A DNA stretch of 8,881 nucleotides from Candidatus Blautia intestinipullorum (GTDB taxonomy: Bacteria > Bacillota > Clostridia > Lachnospirales > Lachnospiraceae), in NCBI GenBank assembly GCA_019120475.1, contig DWVA01000120.1, positions 1 through 8,881 of the forward strand. The letters are read 5' to 3'. The translations under genes were made by a program, and so were the position numbers. The notes below the pieces were generated by a model, which did not search any database, was not told where the DNA came from, and worked only from the letters and a program-made list of their open reading frames with translations. Below, piece after piece: positions 1 through 6,464 of the stretch. Each line of letters begins with the position of its first letter. Position 1 is the stretch's first letter.

Positions 1-806
1 CAGGTTCTTCTCTGAAGCCTGTTGTGGCGGGAATCGGTCTGAAAACAGGAGCCATTGATCCGGATGAAGATTTCGGAAGCGAAGGGCTGTCCTGGCAGAA
101 GGATTCTTCCTGGGGCTCTTATTATGTTACCACTCTTCACGATTACTCTCCGGTGAATCTGAAAAACGCACTGATCTATTCCGATAATATCTATTTTGCG
201 AAAGCTGCTTTAAAGATTGGGGCGGACGCCTTTGCCAGTTCCCTGAGATCTCTTGGTTTCGGCCAGGAACTGCCTTTTGAGATCAGTATGACGAAATCGC
301 AGTATTCCAACACCGACAGGATCGAAACAGAGATACAGCTTGCGGACAGCGGCTACGGCCAGGGACAGATCCTTGTGAACCCCCTTCATCTTGCCAGTAT
401 GTACACTGCTTTTCTTAATGGGGGAAATATGCTGAAGCCGAAGCTTCGATACGAAGAAGGCGCCGCGGCAGAGACCTGGATCCCTCAGGCGTTTTCAGAA
501 GAGATCATAGACCAGGTTATGGAAGGACTGTACGGCGTTGTGAATGATTCCGAAGGCACTGGATACGGAGCGCACCGGGAAGATATGACCCTGGCCGGGA
601 AAACGGGAACTGCGGAGCTGAAAGTCACTCAGGAGGACACTTCCGGAACAGAGATCGGATGGTTTTCCGTCTTTACAACAGACAGAAATGCCGCCAGTCC
701 TATTCTGCTGATCAGTATGGTGGAGGATGTGAAAAACCTGGGCGGAAGCGGCTATGTGGTTGAGAAGGACGCTCAGGTGCTGGACGAGTATTTTACTGCT
801 GAATAA
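1..806 (+). CDS. Penicillin-binding protein, class B (MecA/PBP5-like), C-terminal transpeptidase part, 5' truncated by window edge
   Basis: This is a D,D-transpeptidase that cross-links peptidoglycan on the outer face of the membrane. The frame is open from base 3 and begins GSSLKPVVAGIGL, so the gene starts upstream of the window and the GTG at 24 is internal. All three active-site motifs are visible: SxxK (SSLK, catalytic Ser codon 6-8), SxN (SDN from 180) and KTG (KTGTAEL from 600). The spacings are 58 and 140 residues, close to those of S. aureus PBP2a and enterococcal PBP5. The tail after KTG (AELK, then EIGWF, then a VEDVKN segment) also resembles PBP2a. The stop is followed after 18 bases by a BlaI repressor and then BlaR1, so the gene is probably beta-lactam inducible. 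This suggests a low-affinity resistance PBP. The N-terminal domain cannot be seen, and the low affinity is inferred. Confidence 0.93.
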   Translation, partial: GSSLKPVVAGIGLKTGAIDPDEDFGSEGLSWQKDSSWGSYYVTTLHDYSPVNLKNALIYSDNIYFAKAALKIGADAFASSLRSLGFGQELPFEISMTKSQYSNTDRIETEIQLADSGYGQGQILVNPLHLASMYTAFLNGGNMLKPKLRYEEGAAAETWIPQAFSEEIIDQVMEGLYGVVNDSEGTGYGAHREDMTLAGKTGTAELKVTQEDTSGTEIGWFSVFTTDRNAASPILLISMVEDVKNLGGSGYVVEKDAQVLDEYFTAE

Positions 807-824
807 GATAAGGAGGAGATCAGG

Positions 825-1217
825 TTGAAAAGACTGCCGCAGATATCAGAAGCGGAATATGAGGTGATGAAGACGGTATGGAGATATGCGCCGATCACTA
901 CAAATGAAGTTACAGACAGAATGTTAAAGACCACGGACTGGAGTCCGAAAACGGTTCAGACACTTTTGAAGAGACTGGTGACAAAGGGAGCGCTTACATA
1001 CGAAAAAAAGGGACGGATGTTTGTCTACAGTCCTGTTTTTCCGGAGGAGGCATATCTCAGACAAAAGAATACAAGCTTTCTCAGGCGTTATTATAACGGG
1101 AATCTGCCGGCTATGTTTTCTTCCTTCCTGGAAAGTGAGGAAATATCGGAAAAAGAAATAGATTCCCTGAGAAGTATTCTTAATGAACGTTTTCAGAAAG
1201 AAGAAAAGGAGAAATAA
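825..1217 (+). CDS. blaI: BlaI/MecI-family transcriptional repressor
   Basis: This is a 130-residue winged-helix repressor; family members are usually 120-130 residues. As a dimer it binds TACA/TGTA dyads and silences beta-lactam resistance genes until it is cleaved. The start is the TTG at 825, eight bases after AGGAGG (811-816). It gives the family N-terminus MKRLPQISEAEYEVMK. The winged helix covers about residues 6-75, with a recognition helix near WSPKTVQTLLKRL. The C-terminal dimerisation helices include EISEKEIDSLRSILNE. Where S. aureus BlaI/MecI is cleaved between Asn101 and Phe102, this protein aligns as Ser100-Phe101. It sits between a MecA-like PBP and BlaR1 in one operon, so autoregulation is expected. 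No TACA-N-TGTA operator was found in the window near this gene, so the operator probably lies ahead of the PBP. Confidence 0.95.
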   Translation: MKRLPQISEAEYEVMKTVWRYAPITTNEVTDRMLKTTDWSPKTVQTLLKRLVTKGALTYEKKGRMFVYSPVFPEEAYLRQKNTSFLRRYYNGNLPAMFSSFLESEEISEKEIDSLRSILNERFQKEEKEK

Positions 1218-1218
1218 G

Positions 1219-2994
1219 GTGCAGAATTTTGGTATCCGTTTTTTGATCTGCAATTTTATTATTTCCGGCCTGACGATCCTTATGCTGGCGCTGAGGAAAC
1301 TGCTGCGGAGCCGGATTTCCCCGCAGATCATATACCGTCTCTGGTTTTTTCTGCTGGCGGCCCTTTTTGTGCCTTTTCTTCCGGTGGATCTGTCGGGCCT
1401 TTCCCTTACGGAGCTGCTCTGTGACACTGTAAGAAAAAGCATAGGAGGCGCTGTGGCTTCGGCAAAAGATACGTCCGGCGTTTTTTCCGTTCCCGGAGAT
1501 TTTGCAGTTTCTGTCTCCTCAGGAACCTCCGGCGGTTTAAACAGGATCCTGCTTTCGGCATGGGCGGCCGGAGCTGCCGCGGCCTGCGGATTTCTGATTT
1601 TTTCATGGATCAGGTTCCGCCGTATCCGGCGGTCCGCCCGGACAGTGGAAAATCCTTCCGTCCGGAAGATTTTTGATTCCTGTAAACGGGAAATGAATCT
1701 TCAAAGACAGGTGGAACTGTACAGTACAGAAGCGCTGAAATCTCCAGCGGCTGCAGGGATTTTCAGACCATCCGTATATCTGCCTGTTTCTGTGCTTTCG
1801 GATTTTCGGAAGGATTCTCTGCGGTACGTCTTTCTCCATGAACTGCAGCATTTCAGGCAGCATGACAGTGTGGTAAATCTTCTGGCCGAGTTTGGGAGGA
1901 TCCTTTACTGGTTTAACCCGGCCGTATGGTACGGGATGAAAAAAATGCGGCTGGACCGGGAGATCGCCTGTGATTCCGCTGTCCTGGAAATACTGAAAGA
2001 CTGGGAATACTCCGGCTATGGGCATACTCTTCTTGACCTGGCGGAAAAAGTTTCTTTTTCTTTTTCTTCCGGACTCGGGGGCAGCAGCAGCCAGATACGT
2101 CTGCGTATCCTGAATATCGCAGGCTACCGCCGGGACAACAGAAGGAGAAAGTGCCGGGGAATCCTGGCTTATCTGCTGTCGGCCGCCCTTTTTCTGACCT
2201 GCGTTCCGGCGCTGACTGTCAGAGGCTCAGGAGATATTTATTCGTTTGATACCGGGGATAAAAAGGTAGCTGCTCTGGAGCTTTCAGACATATTCCGGGA
2301 TTTTGAAGGAAGCTTTGTCCTTTACGACAGCGCCGGAAAATCCTGGAAAATTTACAATCTGGCCCAGGCGCGGAAACGTGTGGCGCCTGATTCCACATAT
2401 AAAATATACGCCGCCCTTCACGGTCTGGAACAAGGAGTGATTTCTCCGGAAAATTCAGAGATGGAGTGGGACGGCGGAAGCTGTCCCTTCACAGAATGGG
2501 AGCAGGATCAGGATCTTGCGTCCGCTATGAGGAATTCTGTAAACTGGTATTTCCAGAGAATAGACGCCTGTCTGGGAACCGGATCAGTGAGAAGGTTTTT
2601 GAAGAAAATCCATTATGGCAACGAGACGGCAGGAAAGGATCTTGCGCTTTATTGGACAGACTCGTCCTTAAAAATCTCGCCCATTGAACAGGTGGAGCTT
2701 TTTCAGAAGCTTTATGAACACAGGCTTCCGTTTGCGGATGAAAACATGGACGCAGTTATAGACGCTTTGTATCTTGGAAAGACAGAGGCGGGAACCTTGT
2801 ACGGAAAGACGGGAACAGGACAGGTGGATCACAAAAATGTAAACGGCTGGTTTACAGGCTGTCTGGAAACATCGGGAAACGTTTACTATTTTGCCGTGAA
2901 TATCCAATCCGATTCGGACGCCAGCGGAAGCAGGGCGGCGGAAATCGCAGAAAAGATCCTGAAGGAAACGCCGGATTTGTTCGTGATTTCATAA
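1219..2994 (+). CDS. blaR1: BlaR1/MecR1-family beta-lactam sensor and zinc protease
   Basis: This is a membrane sensor of beta-lactams (591 residues; S. aureus MecR1 and BlaR1 are about 585-601). I chose the GTG at 1219: GGAG (1208-1211) lies seven bases upstream, and the protein then starts directly with the first membrane helix. An ATG at 1183 would add 12 basic residues without a good ribosome site. Membrane helices lie near residues 7-26, 38-55, 110-131 and 314-334. The cytoplasmic M56 metalloprotease has HELQH (H207, E208, H211) and a likely third zinc ligand, E248. An Arg-rich stretch (304-313) precedes the last helix, in the region where BlaR1 self-cleaves. The C-terminal class D-like sensor has STYK (S392, K395), SVN (S440) and KTG (K530). 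The motif spacing matches S. aureus BlaR1. It is one base downstream of blaI, so the two are translationally linked. Confidence 0.96.
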   Translation: MQNFGIRFLICNFIISGLTILMLALRKLLRSRISPQIIYRLWFFLLAALFVPFLPVDLSGLSLTELLCDTVRKSIGGAVASAKDTSGVFSVPGDFAVSVSSGTSGGLNRILLSAWAAGAAAACGFLIFSWIRFRRIRRSARTVENPSVRKIFDSCKREMNLQRQVELYSTEALKSPAAAGIFRPSVYLPVSVLSDFRKDSLRYVFLHELQHFRQHDSVVNLLAEFGRILYWFNPAVWYGMKKMRLDREIACDSAVLEILKDWEYSGYGHTLLDLAEKVSFSFSSGLGGSSSQIRLRILNIAGYRRDNRRRKCRGILAYLLSAALFLTCVPALTVRGSGDIYSFDTGDKKVAALELSDIFRDFEGSFVLYDSAGKSWKIYNLAQARKRVAPDSTYKIYAALHGLEQGVISPENSEMEWDGGSCPFTEWEQDQDLASAMRNSVNWYFQRIDACLGTGSVRRFLKKIHYGNETAGKDLALYWTDSSLKISPIEQVELFQKLYEHRLPFADENMDAVIDALYLGKTEAGTLYGKTGTGQVDHKNVNGWFTGCLETSGNVYYFAVNIQSDSDASGSRAAEIAEKILKETPDLFVIS

Positions 2995-3023
2995 AACGCC
3001 TCTTTCAAAATGCCTCCTTCAGA

Positions 3024-3053
3024 TTGACAATTTTGTTTTTATGGTGCTATCAT
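3024..3053 (+). promoter_or_regulatory. Probable sigma-A promoter of the reductase/radical SAM operon
   Basis: A perfect TTGACA (-35, 3024-3029) is followed after 18 bases by TATCAT (-10, 3048-3053). It lies in the only AT-rich gap between blaR1 and the aldo/keto reductase. Transcription would start around 3060, leaving a leader of about 75 bases. No dyad fills the spacer. No convincing terminator for the blaR1 operon precedes it: CAAAAT (3006-3011) can pair with ATTTTG (3030-3035) before a T-run, but this stem is weak and overlaps the promoter. Confidence 0.65.
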
Positions 3054-3092
3054 AAATTAATTTAAATGGCAGCGTTAGAGTACGGAGGAAAG

Positions 3093-3137
3093 ATGGCGTC
3101 CTCTGCATTCACGCGGCAGAAGGAGGAGAATCTATGA
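3093..3137 (+). CDS. Possible 14-codon upstream ORF (leader peptide)
   Basis: An ATG at 3093 is preceded by CGGAGG (3083-3088) at a short four-base spacing. It opens a 14-residue reading frame, MASSAFTRQKEENL. Its TGA (3135-3137) overlaps the reductase ATG (3134-3136) as ATGA, a classic coupling arrangement. The first ribosome site can be buried in a stem (3083-3089 with 3099-3105, one G-U pair), with the uORF start codon in the loop. The peptide has no recognisable function. The arrangement could be chance, because the reductase has its own good AGGAGG site. Confidence 0.3.
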   Translation: MASSAFTRQKEENL

Positions 3138-4162
3138 GACAGATCACACTTGGGAAAACAGGGATCACAGTACCTCAGAATGCTTTCGGCGCCCTTCCGA
3201 TCCAGAGGGTGGATAAAGAAACGGCCGTGAAGCTGCTCCGCCGTGCCTATGAGGGCGGTATGCGCTTCTTCGACACAGCCAGAGCCTATAGTGACAGTGA
3301 AGAAAAGGTAGGCGAGGCTTTTGAAGGGATGAGGGACAAGGTTTATATCGCTACCAAGACGGGGGCTAAGACGCCGGAGGAGTTCTGGGAGCATCTGGAA
3401 ACCTCTCTGAAAAATCTGAGGACGGATTACGTGGATCTGTATCAGTTCCACTGCGCGGATCAGTGCTACCGCCCCGGGGACGGAACGGGAATGTATGAAT
3501 GTATGGAGGAGGCAAAGCGGCAGGGCAAGATCCGCCATATCGGCATTACCGCCCATAAACTTTATATTGCCGAGGAGATCGTCCGGTCCGGTCTTTACGA
3601 AACACTTCAGTATCCTTTCAGCTATCTGTCCTCCAAAAGAGAAGAAGAGCTTGTGGAAAACTGCAGGAAAGCGGATATGGGATTTATCGCCATGAAAGGA
3701 TTGGCCGGAGGGCTCATCAACCGTTCGGACGCGGCTATGGCTTTTATGTCCCGGTTTGAACAGGTGCTGCCGATCTGGGGGATCCAGAGAGAAACGGAAC
3801 TGGAAGAATGGCTTGGCTATATGAAAGATACGCCTGCACTTACAGAAGAAACTGCAGCGTTTATTGAGAAGGAAAAACAGGAGCTTACCGGAGATTTCTG
3901 CCGGGGCTGCGGCTATTGTATGCCCTGTCCTGCGGGAATTATGATCAATCAGTGCGCCAGAATGTCCCTGATGCTGAGAAGGGCGCCGTCCAGCGCATGG
4001 CTGACGTCGGAGATGCAGGCGGAGATGAAAAAAATAGAGGGATGTCTGGAATGCAGACAGTGTGTGGAAAAATGTCCCTATGAACTGAATACGCCGGAAC
4101 TTTTGAAAAAGAATTATGAGGACTATAAAAAAGTGCTGTCCGGAGAAGTAAAGGTGCAGTGA
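3134..4162 (+). CDS. Aldo/keto reductase with C-terminal double 4Fe-4S ferredoxin domain (COG1453 type)
   Basis: This is a cytoplasmic oxidoreductase of 342 residues. It has an AKR TIM barrel (about 1-235) followed by a ferredoxin-like region. The ATG is seven bases after GGAGG (3122-3126). The AKR tetrad is visible: D47 (FFDTARAYS), Y52, K75 (ATKTGAK) and H106 (YQFHCAD). The cysteine clusters are C256, C259, C262 and C265 followed by Pro (C-x2-C-x2-C-x2-CP), and C304, C307, C310 and C314 (C-x2-C-x2-C-x3-CP). Both should hold 4Fe-4S centres. This architecture is common in anaerobes, where electrons probably move between the clusters and a nicotinamide or other carrier. The substrate is unknown. 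Its stop overlaps the start of a radical SAM protein, so the two are co-translated. A paralogue of the same architecture lies about 1 kb downstream. Confidence 0.92.
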   Translation: MRQITLGKTGITVPQNAFGALPIQRVDKETAVKLLRRAYEGGMRFFDTARAYSDSEEKVGEAFEGMRDKVYIATKTGAKTPEEFWEHLETSLKNLRTDYVDLYQFHCADQCYRPGDGTGMYECMEEAKRQGKIRHIGITAHKLYIAEEIVRSGLYETLQYPFSYLSSKREEELVENCRKADMGFIAMKGLAGGLINRSDAAMAFMSRFEQVLPIWGIQRETELEEWLGYMKDTPALTEETAAFIEKEKQELTGDFCRGCGYCMPCPAGIMINQCARMSLMLRRAPSSAWLTSEMQAEMKKIEGCLECRQCVEKCPYELNTPELLKKNYEDYKKVLSGEVKVQ

Positions 4163-5052
4163 TGGATGAACTGCTTACAGAATGCCGCCTGTGCCCCAGA
4201 AACTGCAAAGTGGACCGGAGGGCCGGACACAGGGGATACTGCGGCGTCGGAGCAAAGGTGAAAATCGCGAGAGCCGCTCTCCATATGTGGGAGGAACCTT
4301 GCATTTCCGGCAAAGAAGGCTCCGGCGCTGTTTTCTTTTCCGGCTGTTCTCTGGGCTGTGATTACTGCCAGAACAGAAGTATTTCGAGAGGAGAGCGGGG
4401 AAAAGAAGTCACTGTGGAAGAGCTGGCGGAGATCATGATAAAACTGCAGGAACAGAACGCCAACAATATCAATCTGGTGACGGCAGGCCATTACGCGCCG
4501 CAGACTGCGGCGGCCCTTTCTCTGGCAAAAAAGAAGGGGCTTCGTATTCCTGTGGTGTATAACAGCAGCGGCTACGAAAAGCCGGAGACGCTCAGGCTCC
4601 TTCAGGGGCTTGTTGACGTATACCTGCCGGATTTTAAGTATTTAAGCCGGGAGCTTTCCCAAAAATATTCTCACGCAGAGGACTATGGGGACAGAGCAAA
4701 GGAGGCTTTAAAGGAAATGATCCGTCAGGCGGGCAGTCCCCGTTTTGACGAAAGAGGGATGATCAGGGGCGGAGTGATCGTGCGCCATCTGCTTCTTCCC
4801 GGCCATGTGGAGGAATCGAAACGTGTGGTGGAGTATCTTTATAAAACTTACGGAAATCAGATCTATATAAGCATAATGAACCAGTATACTCCTATGCCTG
4901 CCATGGCAAAAGATCCTCTGCTTTCCCGCCGGGTTACAAAAAGAGAGTACAGGCGTCTGGTGGATTACGCTGTTTCCCTTGGGGTGGAGCAGGGCTTTAT
5001 CCAGGAAGGAGACACAGCGGAGGAAAGTTTTATTCCGGAATTTTATGATTAA
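4162..5052 (+). CDS. Radical SAM protein, COG1313 (PflX-like; often named pyruvate formate-lyase activating enzyme-like)
   Basis: This is a 296-residue cytoplasmic radical SAM enzyme. The signature CxxxCxxC is C62-SLG-C66-DY-C69, expected to bind the 4Fe-4S cluster that cleaves S-adenosylmethionine. It is preceded by the family N-terminus ECRLCPRNCKVDR with C8, C11 and C15, then C27 in GYCGVG, which may bind a second metal centre. The segment WEEPCISGKEGSG is also typical of COG1313. I chose the ATG at 4162, which overlaps the reductase stop as TGATG. A GTG one codon earlier (4159) is the alternative. The family is often annotated as a PFL activase, but no PFL or other glycyl-radical enzyme is nearby and the real target is unknown. 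Tight coupling to a ferredoxin-type reductase suggests that the reductase supplies electrons or shares a pathway; this is inference. Confidence 0.9.
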   Translation: MDELLTECRLCPRNCKVDRRAGHRGYCGVGAKVKIARAALHMWEEPCISGKEGSGAVFFSGCSLGCDYCQNRSISRGERGKEVTVEELAEIMIKLQEQNANNINLVTAGHYAPQTAAALSLAKKKGLRIPVVYNSSGYEKPETLRLLQGLVDVYLPDFKYLSRELSQKYSHAEDYGDRAKEALKEMIRQAGSPRFDERGMIRGGVIVRHLLLPGHVEESKRVVEYLYKTYGNQIYISIMNQYTPMPAMAKDPLLSRRVTKREYRRLVDYAVSLGVEQGFIQEGDTAEESFIPEFYD

Positions 5053-5118
5053 GGATTTTGCGCAGGGCTCCTTTTTCGATGTTAAGGTATGGCTGTAAAA
5101 TCGCTGTGAAAAAATTTC

Positions 5119-5149
5119 TTGACCTAAACCTGACTTTAGGTTGTATAAT
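5119..5149 (+). promoter_or_regulatory. MerR-type promoter/operator (19-bp spacer with dyad)
   Basis: TTGACC (-35, 5119-5124) and a perfect TATAAT (-10, 5144-5149) are separated by 19 bases. This is longer than a normal sigma-A spacer and typical of promoters remodelled by MerR-family activators. The dyad ACCTAAA (5122-5128), six bases, TTTAGGT (5135-5141) lies between and over the -35 box, where MerR proteins bind. It drives the second aldo/keto reductase. No MerR-family gene is present in the window, so the regulator would act from elsewhere. Confidence 0.8.
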
Positions 5150-5163
5150 ATCTGCATAAGCTG

Positions 5164-5180
5164 CGCCGCAGTCTGCGGCG
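5164..5180 (+). promoter_or_regulatory. GC-rich hairpin in the 5' untranslated leader
   Basis: CGCCGCA (5164-5170) pairs perfectly with TGCGGCG (5174-5180) around a three-base loop. It lies about 15 bases after the -10 box, so it would sit at the very 5' end of the reductase mRNA. There is no T-run after it, so it is not an intrinsic terminator. It may stabilise the transcript, or it may be fortuitous. The ribosome site GGAGG (5197-5201) is left free. Confidence 0.45.
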
Positions 5181-5208
5181 GCAAATATGCAGAAACGGAG
5201 GAAGTGCA

Positions 5209-6339
5209 ATGATTTACAGAGATTTTCAGAATATAAAACTTTCCGCTCTTGGCATGGGCGCTATGCGTCTGCCGGTAGTGGACGGAGACGATTCCAGAAT
5301 CGATGAGAAAAAGGCTGAGGAGATGGTTGCCTTTGCCATGGAGAACGGAGTGAATTATTACGATACTGCATGGGGATACCACGGCGGCAATTCAGAACTG
5401 GTAATGGGAAAAGCGCTGAAGAACTATCCCAGAGAAAGCTTTTATCTTGCCTCAAAATTTCCGGGCTATGATCTTTCCAATATGGACAAGGTGGAGGAAA
5501 TCTTTGAAAAGCAGCTGGAGAAGTGTCAGGTGGAGTATTTTGACTTTTATCTTTTCCACAATGTATGTGAAATGAATATCGACGCTTATCTGGATCCGAA
5601 ATACGGGATTTTTGACTACCTGATAAAGCAGAAGGAAAACGGACGGATCCGCCATCTGGGATTTTCCGCTCACGGCGGCATAGACGTGCTGAAGCGTTTT
5701 CTGGAGGCTTACGGCGAACATATGGAATTCTGCCAGCTTCAGCTTAATTATCTGGACTGGATCTTCCAGAACGGAAAAGAAAAAGTACAGCTTATGAAAG
5801 AACATGATATTCCGGTGTGGGTAATGGAACCTGTACGCGGGGGCAAGCTTGCGGCTCTTTCTGAAGACCAGGAAAGCAGATTAAAGGCTCTCCGTCCGGA
5901 TGAGAGCATTGCGGCATGGGCGTTCCGCTTCCTTCAGTCTGTTCCGGAAGTAAAAGTGGTTCTCTCCGGAATGTCCAATATGGAACAGCTTAAGGAAAAT
6001 ATTCATACATATGAAGAAGAAAAACCTCTTAACGAAAAAGAGATGGATACCTTGATGGGAATCACTGATGAAATGGTGAAAAAGACTTCTGTACCGTGTA
6101 CGGCCTGTCATTACTGTGTGGATCACTGCCCGCAGGGGCTGGATATTCCAAGGCTTCTGGCGCTGTACAACGAACATGCGCTTACAGAGGGAGGATTTAT
6201 CGCGCCTATGGCGCTGTCGGCGATTCCAAAGGACAAACATCCGGATGCATGCGTCGGCTGCAGAAGCTGCGAGGAGGTTTGTCCTCAGCAGATTAAGGTT
6301 TCAGAGGTTATGGCAGATTTTGTAGAAAAGCTGAAATAA
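5209..6339 (+). CDS. Aldo/keto reductase with C-terminal double 4Fe-4S ferredoxin domain (second paralogue)
   Basis: This 376-residue cytoplasmic oxidoreductase has the same plan as the one ending at 4162: an AKR barrel (about 1-275) followed by a ferredoxin-like domain. The ATG is seven bases after GGAGG. Expected AKR catalytic residues are D52 (YYDTAWGY), Y57, K83 (ASKF) and H117 (LFHNV). The clusters are C297, C300, C303 and C307-Pro, and C348, C351, C354 and C358-Pro, both C-x2-C-x2-C-x3-CP. Its own strong promoter has a MerR-type 19-bp dyad spacer, which points to induction by a small molecule, electrophile, thiol or redox stress. The substrate cannot be told from sequence. It is followed by a terminator-like stem and a convergent regulator. 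The two paralogues differ clearly in sequence and linker, so they look like old duplicates or independent family members rather than a recent tandem copy. Confidence 0.93.
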   Translation: MIYRDFQNIKLSALGMGAMRLPVVDGDDSRIDEKKAEEMVAFAMENGVNYYDTAWGYHGGNSELVMGKALKNYPRESFYLASKFPGYDLSNMDKVEEIFEKQLEKCQVEYFDFYLFHNVCEMNIDAYLDPKYGIFDYLIKQKENGRIRHLGFSAHGGIDVLKRFLEAYGEHMEFCQLQLNYLDWIFQNGKEKVQLMKEHDIPVWVMEPVRGGKLAALSEDQESRLKALRPDESIAAWAFRFLQSVPEVKVVLSGMSNMEQLKENIHTYEEEKPLNEKEMDTLMGITDEMVKKTSVPCTACHYCVDHCPQGLDIPRLLALYNEHALTEGGFIAPMALSAIPKDKHPDACVGCRSCEEVCPQQIKVSEVMADFVEKLK

Positions 6340-6382
6340 AGAATCGTCAATATCTGTATCAATCCTCTCAATATGTGTATAG

Positions 6383-6464
6383 AAACAGGGCTTCTTTTGT
6401 ATTATGATACCGTGGTGATGAAATGATTTCTGCGGTATTCTGACGGAGAAAGCCCTGTTTTTTT
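6383..6464 (+). terminator. Long-stem terminator-like structure overlapping the 3' end of the convergent gene
   Basis: AAACAGGGCTT (6383-6393) is a perfect 11-base complement of AAGCCCTGTTT (6450-6460), which continues into a T-run to 6464. A second pairing, ATACCG (6407-6412) with CGGTAT (6433-6438), is nested inside. The right arm and T-run fit an intrinsic terminator for the + strand reductase transcript. The 56-base enclosed region is unusually long. The right arm lies inside the araC-type gene, in codons for its KKTGLS segment. Read from the - strand, the tail is only TTTCT, so termination in that direction is less certain. Confidence 0.6.

Noticed and set aside
1183..1218. ATG at 1183 as the start of blaR1, overlapping blaI by 35 bases
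   Set aside because: It adds a basic 12-residue extension (NVFRKKKRRNK) that is the blaI tail read in another frame, and has no clear ribosome site. GTG 1219 has GGAG at seven bases and matches the family N-terminus.
924..1442. 172-residue open frame on the - strand across blaI/blaR1
   Set aside because: It overlaps two well-supported genes and has a low-complexity basic composition with no recognisable domain. The same reasoning applies to the other long antisense frames at 3062-3556, 4708-5382 and 5452-5805.
2392..2994. A class D beta-lactamase encoded in this stretch
   Set aside because: The STYK, SVN and KTG motifs belong to the C-terminal sensor of BlaR1. The stretch is continuous in frame with the membrane protease, has no separate start or signal peptide, and follows BlaI.
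2959..3022. CTGAAGGA/TCCTTCAG inverted repeat as a terminator for the blaR1 operon
   Set aside because: The loop is 48 bases, the left arm lies inside blaR1 coding sequence, and no T-run directly follows the right arm. The weaker CAAAAT/ATTTTG pairing overlaps the next promoter. No terminator was called.
5051..5076. AAGGA/TCCTT stem followed by Ts after the radical SAM gene as an intrinsic terminator
   Set aside because: The stem is only five base pairs around a 13-base loop and starts within the stop codon; too weak to annotate, although the T-run is present.
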